Positions 10,066 to 21,700 of a DNA stretch of 64,000 nucleotides are shown here, one piece after another. The notes under the pieces were generated by a model that was not told the origin of the DNA, searched no databases, and was given only the letters and a program-made list of their open reading frames with translations. Numbering within the stretch: position 1 is the first letter of the stretch; every line of letters begins with the position of its first letter. Source of the stretch: Crocodylus rhombifer (lineage: Eukaryota > Chordata > Crocodylia > Crocodylidae); the NCBI GenBank assembly GCA_038503035.1, contig JAVSML010021693.1, forward strand, positions 1 to 64,000. Direction: 5' to 3'. The translations under genes and the position numbers were made by a program.

Positions 10066-11176
10066 CTTCTATGCTCTGGCTACAAGAGTCCTTCTCTGGG
10101 AAAAATCCCCTTGCCAATGCAGGACTGCTGCATATAGTATGTGTTCTGTTACATTTGTTCTGTGGTTTGTAGGAGGTTTCTGAATTATGGTCATTTTAAA
10201 TGTACATTGCTTAAAGTAGCAATATTCGTATTTGGAATCCATAAAATGTATCACTTATAAAGCATCTCTTAATTTTGTATCCTTATCTTTTTTCAAACCA
10301 CTGACATCTGTATCTATTTATATCCACATGCTGGTGGGCTTTATCCTTCCATCATTCCCTGACTGCAGCCACATAACAACATAGCTATAGTGATAAAGCC
10401 TTCAGGTTTTCTTACCAAACTGCCAGAAGCCAGTTAATAGATTGGAAGAAGCAGTTAATTTTCCACTTTCTTATGTAACATGATGCAATTAGATTAGTAA
10501 GAGAGGCTGCTTGTTTAATGTTACATGGACTGTGTTTCTCTAAGTCCTTCACATCCCTGTATGAAAGCTCAGTGGGAAAATTCACCACACGAATACAGTA
10601 CATTCACTTCCACTACCATATATTTTATCTGGTAAGGATGAGATTTGATATATTTATCATAAAATTATGTGAAGCGTAAAATTGCACCTGTATAGAACCA
10701 GTGTAAATATATTACATGCACATGTTGATATTCAATTTATGGCAAAGAAAAATACTGAACTACTGAAATGTAGGTTAAGGTTTCATTTTGATAGTTCTTA
10801 AATATTCTTGGTGTTTCTCAGATCTGAAATTATCTTAATTATGCAGTCCAAACAATATTTTCAGAAGGCCCAGTCGTGTAGGGAGGCATTTATTTCCACT
10901 GCCTGCATACCCTCCCAGAGCATGCAGGGTTCAGCTTTGCCCTACCTCTGGACTACACCGTTACCACCGTGAGATCTTGGCCCCAGAATAGCTCCCTGCC
11001 CAGCCATGTGTTCTGACAATGCTGCTGGGGCCAGTCTCCATGGAAACCTTGGCCCCGTGCTGTCACAGCTCTGCCACTCCTGGAGTCTCCATGGAAACTG
11101 GCTGCTGAGAAATGGACTCTGCCATAGGCCCAATCTGGCTTGCAGGCTGGACTTTGCCTGCTCATGTTTTAGACAT
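10066..11176. other. AT-rich intergenic DNA
   Basis: No gene or clear repeat seen. Around 10937-11105 the DNA is richer in GC, and a 24-base segment near 11036 (TCTCCATGGAAAC) recurs at 11086-11099. Confidence 0.35.
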
Positions 11177-11582
11177 ATTCATACTGGTAACTTGTTACAA
11201 ACTGAATTGCAACATTGCAGTGTCAACCGGGGCCTTACCTTTGGCTTCTAAACTCTTTGGGTTAGAACCACTGTGTTCCTGTGGGCATGTCTACACCTGC
11301 ATTTACAGTGGTTTAAATTTACTGCACACTAAGTGGGAATAGGTCAGCATCTACACATACAGGCATTAAAGCACCATTAATGCTATGTGTTGACTGACTT
11401 GGGACTAAAGTTGGTTCCAAGTCAGTTCACACACACAGTGTTACTTCACGGTGTAAATGCAGGTGTAGACATGCCCACAGGAACACAGTGGTTCTAACCC
11501 AAAGAGTTTAGAAGCCAAAGGTAAGGCCCCGGTTGACACTGCAATGTTGCAATTCAGTTTGTAACAAGTTACCAGTATGAAT
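11177..11582. repeat. Perfect 131-bp inverted repeat around a MITE
   Basis: The left arm (11177-11307) and the right arm (11452-11582) are exact reverse complements over 131 bases. They surround a 144-base centre. The inner 25 bases of each arm are the terminal repeats of a Chompy-like MITE (11283-11476). The outer 106 bases of each arm are not part of the MITE ends seen in other copies. A simple MITE insertion would give short direct flanks, not long inverted ones, so the structure needs a foldback duplication, gene conversion or an assembly fault to explain it. Confidence 0.85.
11283..11476. mobile_element. Chompy-like MITE, copy C
   Basis: A 194-base element with exact 25-base terminal inverted repeats (GGGCATGTCTACACCTGCAT continuing to 11307, mirrored at 11452-11476). 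The centre contains TTACTGCACA and CAAGTCAGTTCACACA. It sits in the middle of the 131-bp inverted repeat. Confidence 0.65.
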
Positions 11583-11763
11583 TGCACAGTAACTAATTGG
11601 GCGTAAATTTGATAACTGCATGATGCAGGTGTCAAACTTATGCTCAAGTAGGCATAAGTCCCAATATTTACTGCATAGTATGGACATGCATGTGTAGCCG
11701 TGTGCCCATACTGTGCAGTAATTTTGATTACTGTGCAGTAAATGTGCATGTGTAGACGTGCCC
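11583..11763. mobile_element. Chompy-like MITE end, copy D
   Basis: It carries the family core TACTGCATAGTATG, ACTGTGCAGTAATTTTGATT and ACTGTGCAGTAAATGTGCAT, and closes with GTGTAGACGTGCCC at 11763. No matching left terminus is found outside the inverted repeat. The left end may be the one at 11283, in which case C and D are parts of one rearranged element. Confidence 0.5.
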
Positions 11764-12101
11764 TGTATGTACGATCTGGACTGGAATCCTGAGAAAATAT
11801 GCAATGTAGCTTGACCGTTTCACAAAGTTTTAATCAATTTACATAGATGATGATTGAAACTGTGTCAGGAATATCCTCCCCTGGAAAATACTTTTCAGAA
11901 TACCTTCTGATGGGCCCAATTTTCAAAAGTAGCTTCCTTTGGCAGGCAGATAGCACAAAAACTGATAGAAGAAGGGAAACTGGGGTCATATAGACTTCAA
12001 TAATAACACCACAAGTAGCACAAAGCAAGATTAGCACAGAAGAAAAGGAGAATCAGTTCCACACAACTGTTCTTTTTCTGACTCCTCTTTCTATTCAAAA
12101 T
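11764..12101. other. Unassigned spacer
   Basis: No gene or repeat recognised. Confidence 0.35.
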
Positions 12102-12263
12102 GGCTGCATCTACACAAGACTCTTACTGCAGAGCAGCTTGTTACTACTGCACAGTAGTGTCGCCGGGCACAAACCATGATGTGATGCTGCCGTGCAGTAG
12201 TAATGAGCTACTGTGTAATAAGCATCACTTGACAACCATGTCAGGATGCTACTGCACAGTAGG
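12102..12263. mobile_element. Chompy-like MITE, copy E, truncated
   Basis: It opens with GGCTGCATCTACACAAGACT and holds ACTGCACAGTAGT and GTGCAGTAGTAATGAGCTAC, all family features. It ends abruptly after TACTGCACAGTA, where hAT-like terminal bases begin. The hAT element may have landed inside it; I could not find the missing half on the far side. Confidence 0.5.
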
Positions 12264-12461
12264 CCTGTGCTAAGCAACAAATATTTACTTTGGATTTGGC
12301 CGATTTGGAGGGACAGTGATTTGATTTGGTGATTTGAATCACTGTCCTGATTCGATTCGGCCGACTTGGATTTGCAGATTCAGCACTGATATAGCCATAG
12401 ACTACAATGGGGAATCACTAAAATACCTATAACATTGTCATTTTTTTGCAGATTTGGACGA

Positions 12462-12740
12462 ACACAGCAGGGATAGTAGTCTCTTCTAAGGGCATGAAGC
12501 CTGCCAAGTTTCAAGGAGACAGGTGAAGGGGTTTCTGTGAAAGTGCTCAAACTGTTGAAAGCAAAACTCATATCAAAACTCAAACTGTTGAAAGCAAAAC
12601 TCATATCGTTTGTGTGTGTTAAGGCAGAACAGGAGGAAAACAGCAGGGGTGGTAGCCCCTTCTGAGGGCATGAAGCTTGCCAAGATTCAAGGAGATAGGT
12701 GTAGAGGTTTCTGTGAAAATGCACATCAAGGTTCTGAAAG
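12462..12740. repeat. Direct repeats in the hAT 3' non-coding part
   Basis: A unit of about 84 bases near 12462-12545 (key words GGGCATGAAGCCTGCCAAG, then TTTCAAGGAGACAGGTG and GGTTTCTGTGAAA) recurs about 179 bases later at 12641-12724 with some changes. Between them a 26-base unit (AACTGTTGAAAGCAAAACTC plus ATATC) is repeated exactly at about 12549 and 12584. Confidence 0.7.
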
Positions 12741-12777
12741 CAAATAAAAAGGCAAATAGGAGTGAGGAGGGTGGTAC

Positions 12778-15046
12778 TCACTCTGTTTGTACCTGGAGCT
12801 TGGGGAACCCCAGCAGCGGGAGGTTGACCTTCAGGAACACCAGCTGCGCCACCAAAGCATGATCCAAGGAGGTGCGGTGCGGTGTCACAACATCACCAGC
12901 TATGCTGAACACCCTCTAGCTTGGAACACTGGTCGGTGGACAGGACAGGTGCTTCCAGGCAACCGTAGTCAGATCCTGCCATGCCTGGCTGCAGGTTGCC
13001 CAGTAGGCCAAGGGGTCGCAGTGCAGTGGCTTCACATCCTCAGTGAGATAGGTAGCCACCAAGGCTTCCACGCTACCTGCCGGATGGTGGGGTCTGGTGC
13101 CTCTGGACCCCAACATTGAAACCATGCCCTTGGTCCACATTGGCAGTGGCTGTTGTGGAGGTGATTGGTTTGTGGTTGGAGTGCTGGCAAGGGAAAATGG
13201 ATCCTTATCTTCCATGTACCCTGCCTCTGCCCTTCTGCCTTCCTGACTCTGTTCACCAGCACCTCTGTCTACTGATTGAGGGTTTTGCTGCTGCAGATGC
13301 TGCCCTTCACCCTTGTGTCACACATGCCCACCAGCATGTTGACCGTACTGGACTGCAATGGATCCAGCTGTTTTTTAATGCCCTCCTTCAACCAGTGCTT
13401 GCACCTCTGGTGAAAGCTCCTTGACCCAGCCAGGAACTTCTGCATTTCATTCTCAAGCTCCTTCACTATGGGGATCACCTGGATAAGGAGGGCATTGCCA
13501 GTGCAGAGGCTCTCGGTGGCCTTGAGGAATGGCTTGAGGACCACCAGGATCTGGGAGATGGTATCCCACTCCATTTTGTTAAGGGGGGCCGCTGATCCCA
13601 ATCTCCCTGAGCAAGGCCATCTCATGGATGGTCTTCTGTTGCTCAACCAGCCTTTCCAGCATCAGGTATGTGAAATTCCACTGACTCTCCACATCCTGCA
13701 TGATTTTGTGTGGCAGGATTCCCAGCTCTGCCTGTTTGTCCCACAGCATTTTGCACTGCTTGATAGTGTGGTGGAAGTAGCACACCACCTTCCTGCATTT
13801 TGAAATGAGCTAGCTGGTAGTGACAGTGTCATCACTGTAAGCCCTGTTTCCCTCCAAGGCGGCCCTGACTACAAGGTGGAACTTGTGTGCCACACAGCGG
13901 ATGCCAATAAAGTTGGCATCACACACCGCCTTGACCATATTGGCCACGTTATTGGTGAACATTAACTTGCTGGTGACCTCACCCTGCCCAATGAGCCGCC
14001 CCCTGCACCAGGCGGTTCATGGCCACACTGATCTCCCCTGCCATGGGGAACTCATCCATCACCTCAACTTGAAGGAGAACCCACCAACACTCTGACTGAT
14101 TGCACTGGTGCCCTGTGAGGGAGGGGTAGGCATGATCTCCACCCCAGCTGCTCCAGATGTTCAAGGTGAAGTGCAAGGCTCCCTGCAGACCTGCTTTCTG
14201 CAGCTCATCCCTCAAGTACTCCCTGCATGCCTCATACAGGGAAGGTACCACTGTCCTGCTAAAGGTGGTGGATGTGGGCACTTGGTAGGATGGGGCCGTG
14301 AGCACCATGAGTCACCTGAACCCTGGATGCTCAACAAAGGAGAAGGGCTGACTATCCAGAGCAAACATCTCCCCAATGCCCTGGGTGACCTCACTTGCCT
14401 TGGGAATGCACCCCGCTTTGTCTCCACCTTTCCCCCATTGGTCCAGGGTGTCCTGCATCTGCTTCTTGGGGATGGGGGCTTTGGAGCAAGAGGGGGACTT
14501 CTTTTTGGGCACACTCCCACCAGTGCCAGGCTGTGGAGGAACAATGGCAAAGAGATGCTGCCTCCTGAGATGCAGCAGCATCACTGTGGTGGCAAAGTGT
14601 TCCTTATCCTTGCCCCAGCTGATCTGCCTTGGGCAGTGCTGGCAGGTAGCATGCCTGGGATCATCTGCCACCTCAAAATTATCCCACACTACATTACCCA
14701 CATGCTTCTGGGTTGAGGGTGGGGATCTTGCCTTAACCCCCTTCTCACCAGGCAGAGGCACAACAACAGGAGGAGCTGAGCTACCTGCCCCCACAACCTC
14801 TTCTGAAGTGCCTTCCAGAGAAGACCTGCCTCCGGGAACTTTGAGGGGTGTGGACCACAACTCAGATTCCCCCTCCTTCCCCAGAATTTCCTTCACTATG
14901 GCCCTCAGCTTCTTTGCTTCCAGATCCAGCTCCTCCTCTGGCACTGGAAGGCTCACACTGGGAACTGAAATTGGGATGGAGAATATCATGCTGCCGCTGG
15001 TCAGTGGTGTTAGTGGTGGTGGTGCAGGTGCAGGCACTGCTACCAC
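12778..15046 (-). pseudogene. hAT transposase with N-terminal BED zinc finger (broken)
   Basis: Reading from right to left, the relic has an acidic linker, then a BED finger (about 14700-14560) with C-x2-C (TCQHC) and an H-x4-H ending (HLRRQH). Next come the LDSQPFSFVEHPGFR block, the TFSRTVVPSLYE block, and a 'TNNVANMVKAV...GIRCVAHKFHLVV' region with the conserved C-x2-H. Then follow ESQWNFTYLMLERL (usually RWNSTYLML) and, at the C-terminus, DPLAYW, TSVPS and RVFSIAGDVV of the hAT dimerisation domain. Breaks include an in-frame TGA at 14314-14312 where an arginine CGA is expected, a TAG before CRKVVCYF near 13808, a frame change in a run of six C near 13587, another near 13215-13265, and a TAG replacing the glutamate of SERVFS near 12925. 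The family normally excises and reinserts its own element in the nucleus. This copy cannot make a full protein. Final stop at 12780-12778. Confidence 0.85.
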
Positions 15047-15070
15047 CTCCCTGCTCCCACTAGCAGCAGA

Positions 15071-17984
15071 AGACTAGTTGCTGCTAGGAAAGAGGGTGCA
15101 TCTATGTTTGGGGTATGGGGAATTTGAAGCTCTCCCTCTGGCCCCTCTCCCTTCCTGCCCAAAGACCTGGCACCTGCCTTTCCAGCAGGCTTCATAATGT
15201 TTGGTATGCTGCAAAATGTGTGTGAGTATAATATATGTTGTGTTTTCCTGCACAGTGATGATACACTGCCAGGGAAAAAACAGATTTCTTTTTGTGGGGT
15301 GAAAGAATCAAGACAGACTAACAAGAACAAATAAGAGGATTTTGGGGGAAGAATAAGTTGAAAGGAATGGATAGGGATAACAATAGGGATTGTAGGCAAG
15401 AGTAAATAGGAAAGGATTGGCTACAACTTACAAAAAGAGAGACTAGCTAGCAAGCCAGAGACTTTCAGATGCTGCTGCTCCAAGAGAGAAACAACTCACA
15501 AAAGGCACAGATCACTTCAGACACAGCTGAAGGTAGCGGCAACAGTGGAAGTGGGGCCAGCAGTGGCTTGTGCTCAGAGCTCGGCTCTGTTAAAGAGGCC
15601 CCATGCTCCAAAACTTTTCTGATCCCTGCTCTAAGCAGGTGAAAGGATAAAGGGAGACTGTAGGAAACAGACATAAAAAATGGTTTGGCAGTGTCTAGAC
15701 TAGGGAGAAAGGAAGAAAAAAAAAGATTATTTTAAAAAATGGAAGGAAAAGAGCAAAACCTCATGTAATAGGTATGGAAACCCCTCACTTAACACAACAG
15801 GAAGGAGCTAATTGACTTACTTGGCAATGTGGTTGCAGTCAACGTCAGCTTAGAATATCACGGGGTCACAGTTCAAACTTAAACATGAGGGATTAAGAAA
15901 GGATGGGTATAAGGTTTATTGAAAAGAAACTGATTTCAGGGATTTGGCTGTCCTGGAAAAATGTGACTTTTAAAAAAATCCTGACTGGATTCCAGGGAAA
16001 ATGTCATCCCTCTCCTCAGTTGGGTTCTCATAAATAGACATTGTATTTATAGACTTTTCAATCTCTAAGCAAGTGGAAAGGTTGTTTCCAGTTTCCCTGA
16101 TGGAAGAGAAGGCCTAGAGACCAGCCCTATGTGGATTTCAGTTGTCTTCTGAATTGAGTTTCCCATTTACCTGGCTTTTTAAATTATCTGTATAACCATG
16201 CTAAGTTTCCTTGAGAAAGAGCAGGCATGTCTGTGAATTAGCTGGGACAGGGAGACGGTACTTATTTAATCCCCCTGATCTGCTTAGTTCTCAACCTTGC
16301 TCTGTAGTGCATGTCCCTTTTAGGTTTCTGTTGTGGGCAGTCAGCCCTCTTGTAGCATGGGTCTCATGACCTTAAAGTTTAGGTTGGTGAGTTTTATCTG
16401 TTTACAAAATTTGGACCAACATAAAATGTTTGAACATTGTGTGGGAGTGCAGAAATCTGGGTCTGAATTTCACAAATATCCTTTGCCTGCATTATTGTCT
16501 TAAGCCAAAAAACCTGAAAACCAACCAACCAAACAAAGCCTTGAAACTGGGATGCTGAAATTGCTTTTGGATCTAAATTATGCACGAGTTCCTTTGTTAT
16601 TTGTGCTTTTGCATCTTTCTGGCATGCAGAAAATATGGAGGAGATGCTATTTTTAGCATGTATTAATTTGCTATCTATGTTAATGAACTGGAGAAAGAAA
16701 CAGGGAAATCGCCTAAAGTTCACTGGAGGTGAATCTAGCTGTCTGGCAGATGATGAATGAGTGTTGCTGCTAGCCACTGCCTTATGTGAAGGTTAGAGTC
16801 TTACAAATAGGTTCATATTATGAAAAGTTCTACATGCAAAGACCTTATAGGAAGACATTGGGGTCTGCTTCTCTGGCAGCAGAAAGCTCATTGCTTTATT
16901 TTAAAATTAGTCTGATTTTAACTTTTGGAGGCAATATTATCATCATTCTGGCCCAGTTACCCCCTTGTTTCTTGAGCAGCAGGTAGACTACTTATAGTAT
17001 TAATAGGCTTTTAAAAATGTCTTTTATAAGTAACTGAAAGGTGTTTTTAGGGGAAAAAGATATTTACTTGACTATGTACTTCTCAAAGTCATGCAATTAA
17101 TGTGTTCATCATGGTTTGCATGGTCACATTCTTGATTATTCTTAGAAGTACAAGTATTTTTATTTGGTGTGTAAATGAATTATTCATCATAGGATCACAT
17201 GGCAAATTATATATGGCATGAAGAAACAAGCGATAATTGTATGTCACCAGCTATCAATGGTTTTAAGAACAGATAATTCTTATCAGAAAAACTTGTCAGA
17301 CTTGTGGTAGTGGAGCGTGTGAGCTTTGAAGGAACCAGTAAAGAGACTCATTACAAATGCTTATTTCTTCAGACTACAAACTGAATGTGTTGACAATGAT
17401 ACTTAATTGCCAAGAATGAATTTTGTTTAGCGTTACTGAGCCAAACACTGGAAGATTTTTAGAAGGAAGCTCATTGTCAGAGTGTTATTCTTCCTTAAAC
17501 CAAACCACTGCACCTTTGATGACTATGCTGCAAATCCTGAGCTTCCAGTAAAGAATCATGAAGAACAGTCTTCTTATTTTAAAATTTGTTTTTATTAAAC
17601 ATATTATATTCACATGTGCATGTCTCGGGGTATGAGTATTTATGTATAAACACATAAAGTAGAGGCTAAAGTATTTAGTGATGCATCTTGTTTATTTGTC
17701 AAGCTTCTGTTTTTAGATTTATCATATGAATTCATATTTCAATGACAGGCAAAGCATAAAAGGCCATATAGGGATGTACTAAGCATTTGACTAAATAGTT
17801 ATGTCTGAAGTACTATAACTGAATGATTCAGTTGCCAGCTTCCTTTGTTGAATAAAGCTTAAGTTTTAAGAAAAGCTGTATGACTTGAAGGATGAAAGCA
17901 GCTGTCAAGAAGAGACAGGCTCAGAGGAGGTTATTAAGTACAGGCATTACAGTAAGCATATATGTAGCCCCTACTGAATACAAT
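15071..17984. other. Intergenic DNA, possibly including the hAT right end
   Basis: No gene supported. The first few hundred bases may be the 5' untranslated side of the hAT element. A 127-codon minus-strand open frame at 16394-16777 has no recognisable motif. The rest is AT-rich unique DNA. Confidence 0.35.
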
Positions 17985-18029
17985 CAAGGTTTCCCTTGAT
18001 TTATACTGTACATGCATTCCCGGAGAACG

Positions 18030-18770
18030 GTGCATAAGCAGAATTCACATAAACCGAACCCACTTCGATGTAACAAATCCGGATAGGTTCCCATGGCGGT
18101 AAGGGAGGGAGTAAAGCTGGGACTAGGGAAAGCTGGGGAGAGGGATGCTGCTCCCAGGACTGCACAAGGCAGCAAAGCACAGGGAACAGAGCATTACTCA
18201 CCCGAGTTCCTGCTGCAGCAGCCATGGGAGTGGCTGGTGCCAGCAGCCTGCAGCCGCTGGGCTACACCATGCTCTGCCTGTCCCCACTCAGCTCTGCTCC
18301 TCCTCAGCTGCACTGTGCCCTGGTGCAGGCAGCCGGTGTTGGCTGCTCCCAGGGCTGCTGCATCCAGGGCTGGGGTGAGTGCTGCACCCCACACTGCCCA
18401 TGCTGAAAAACCCCTGGGAGCAGCCGACACCAGCTGCCTGCACCGTGGTGTGGCACGGTGCAGCCCAGGAGCTGAGGTGAGGGGGGACAGGTGGAGCCCA
18501 GGCTTGGGGGGAACAGGCAGAGCACGGTGCAGCCCAATGGCTGCAGGCTGCTGGCGCTGGCTGCTCCCAGGGCTGCTGCAGCCAGGGCTGGGGTGAGTGG
18601 GGCCATGGCCCTTTCCCTCCCCCCCCCCCACAGGTTTACCTGCTTGGGTTCCCAGCTTGGGGGGGCCTCTATGCTGATTGCATAAGAGCGAATTTACCTT
18701 GTATATAATGAATTATGGGTCTAAATAAGCTCATTGCATAAGAGCGAATTTGCATATAAAGAACCCACAT
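18030..18770. repeat. Composite repeat: direct flanks around a GC-rich nested hairpin
   Basis: Related AT-rich motifs in the same orientation lie at 18033-18064 (GCATAAGCAGAATTCACATA), about 18682-18700 and 18733-18768 (GCATAAGAGCGAATTTGCAT, then AAAGAACCCAC). Between them is a GC-rich block. In it, 18230-18279 is about 90% reverse-complementary to 18514-18562, and 18308-18355 pairs with 18412-18465. A 41-base segment at 18341-18381 recurs directly at 18559-18599 with one mismatch. No transposase is present and I cannot assign a family. Confidence 0.6.
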
Positions 18771-21700
18771 AAATTCACTTGAGTCTCTAAATAATAATTT
18801 ACCTCCGGACTCTCCAACTTCTAAGCAGTTGGGGCCCTATGAGCTGCATGCATGCCCTATGGGCTGTACACTATGCAGGCTGCACCAGTGCAAATCATAG
18901 CCTCTCTGGGCCTCACAGTAGGTGGGCATCCCTACACCTGCATGTGTGCAGGCACCACCCCATCCCTAGTCCATATGGGCACTTTTCCCTGCTCCTGCTG
19001 CACCATGCTCTGTGGATGCCATGAGCAACAGGTTCTCTTGGCACTTGGGCTATGCCACACAGCCCCAGTGCACCACTAGGATGGGGACAGGAAGCAGAAG
19101 CTGTAGGAGTGTGGGGGAACCTGAAACTCCCACCTGCTGCTGCTGAAACCAGAGTGATTTGGGGGGGGGGGGGCTGCAAATTAATGCTTTTTGGACAGCT
19201 CTGATTTACAATTTGAGCGATGACAGCTAAAATACGAGTGACAAACAGAACAAACCAAAAGTTGTGTCACTAGGGTCCCTTCATCCAGCAAATGTGTTCA
19301 TTGGCTGCTTTCTTTCCATTGTGCATTACTTAACACATATCCTTTAATGAGGTAGATGGCAGGGCAGGGTGGCAACTTAGTGACTAACTTGTGCCTCAAT
19401 ATGCTTTTTGCTTTTGTGCTTATTGTTAATAATAAACAGTCTCTCTAATGTGCCACCTTGCCCTGCCTTCTGCCTGATTTCAGTCTAACATATCTGATTC
19501 CCTGTCTTTATGTCCTTTTATGAGAGACTTCTGTATTTTGTATGCGCACACACAAAACATGCTGAATTAATAATCCCATATAATACAACATTTAGGGGAA
19601 GATTTTTCAAGGGCACACATAGGGGACATGAAAGTCAGTGGGAGTTGGAGTCAGGCACCCAGCTGTCATTTCATGTCTGAAAATCTGCCTTTTGGTTGGT
19701 TTTGTGTAATATATAATTATAATCTGACAAGCTTAAGTCTATTGTTTAACATGTTAATATTTGCCCATTAGCAACTGTGACTCATGTGGCACAAGTCATT
19801 GAAAGTGTGCTTCAAGCCTTAGCTGGACATGTGTGGAACTATTTTTTGACCAGTGTCCCTATCAAGTGATAGATTTCTAATGCTTATAAGGGAGAGATGA
19901 AGTCATTTCATAATGCAAGGTTAAATAAGGATGACCTTTACTAGGGTTTGGATGGAGAGAGAGCGGGAGAGAGGCCACAACACAGCTCTGTCTCTGTTGT
20001 TTGGTAAATTGATCTTAATTCTGACCTGAAGCACTACTTCAAGAAAAGCAGCATTTCAGTTTTAGGCTTATTAAATTCTAGGCATTCTAGAATCACAGTG
20101 CCAGTCTTGCCAGTTATGTAATAATTTGTGATATTGTCAGTTCTACAGCAAAGCAAAGTTGAGTTGAGTTGAAAGGTGACTAAATGCCAATTAGAAGCAG
20201 AAACCTGAGGCGGATACTATAGTTGATCTTGTATAACCAGCATAATTTTCGCAGAAGTACATGCCCTTCAGATTTGTTATGACATTCTATATAAGCTTTT
20301 ACTGATGTTGTTACAAAAATTGTACTTTATTGTAGTTCATACATATTTTTAGTTCCTTTATTATAGGGCAAGCTTTTATCATAGTATTTTGACATATTCT
20401 CACATTCTGTATAAAATAGTGATATCCCATAAAATAGTTTTTCTTAATAAAAATGTAGAGAACAAAGGGATTCAGAGTTCTCAAATGGGATCCTGAAGAA
20501 TTTCTTTGCTCAGGAAGTAAAAACAGTCCCCTGATGACAACTCTTAAGAGAGAAGTATTGTTTGAAGTACAAGCTAGAGCTTCTGCAGGCTCATAAAATA
20601 GCAGTCAAAGCAGAGGGTTGCAAAGTTTTGTTTTTCTTTCCAGCGTTGGTTTAGCTTGATGTCTAATGAGAAATGCCAGGCTGCCTGTACAACTGGTGTA
20701 AATTGCTGCAAAACTATTGACTTCAGTGATCTGTGATTTACAACAGCTAAGAATCTGTCCATCTATCTTTACAGGAAAGCGTTAGACTCTTGTCTTGTAG
20801 GTCAAAGTTTATTTATATCTTTCAGCACAGACAATTATTTCATAGCATCAAAAGAGAAGAAAAACCAATCATATTGCTAATACATTATTAGTAGTAAACA
20901 TAGTTCTTCACCCAGAAAAATGCCAGACTTTTCAAGCCTGGACAGAGTAAGGCAGTGACAAGAGTAGAACAGCATTGTCCTTACTTTTCACAACCCTGCT
21001 GTGGACAGCTGCTCCTTCAAATGTGAGAAAGCTGTGATGTAACACACAGTCTACACTGACTTAGAAATGCTTAAAGAGGATCAAGCCACAGCAAAGCAGG
21101 GATCAGATGCTATTGAACTTGTTGAAAGAGATGCTAATATGTTACTGATGAGTCTGGTGATAGTCCTGAACAATTTAATGAATATGATGACATCCAAGTT
21201 GATTAAGGATAGCATCAGTGAAAATGATAATGAGGAGATGCAGGAAGTTATTCTGGAGAATAAGAAGGGAGGTATACTAAATATTACATTCCCCTGAGAT
21301 ATGGACTGAACCTATGTTCCGTGGTGTCAATTATCCTCTTTTGGTAAATGTCCTGATGCATAGGGGTGGAATAATGGGCATACAGCCAACTCATCTCAGA
21401 GAGATCTTGGTGAATTGAGTAGGAGAGGGCTGACCTCACAAAACCCTACAGAGACCAGATGGGGCCTTTTAGGTGATGTATAAGAAAGTTTATGGAAGAA
21501 ATGTCAAAATGATGTCCATCAGAAGACAGGAAAAAGCAAGAGGAAGGATTCAGGCTGTCTTACAAGCAAAGCAGCTTCTGAGGGTGAAAGTGTGATCAGG
21601 AATTACCAGATCTTGTTCAGCCTCTGAAGGCAGTGGGAGTTTTTTCATTGACTTTAATGAGAGTTGGGCCAGGTACTAAGGCAGGTAGAAGAATAATGTA

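Larger units (their letters stand above)
12264..15070 (-). mobile_element. hAT-superfamily DNA transposon, decayed
   Basis: The left end starts near GGCCTGTGCTAAGCAACAAA, a plausible hAT-type terminus. Next comes a subterminal inverted repeat at about 12300-12360, pairing GGACAGTGATTTGA with TTGAATCACTGTCC. The transposase relic occupies 12778-15046 on the minus strand. The right terminus is not identified and could lie further right than 15070. Confidence 0.7.

Noticed and set aside
16394..16777. 127-codon minus-strand open frame
   Set aside because: No recognisable domain, no splice or promoter context, and length within the range expected by chance in 64 kb.
19155..19175. G-run near 19160 as a quadruplex or regulatory site
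   Set aside because: A single homopolymer run without spaced G-tracts; simple-sequence drift explains it.
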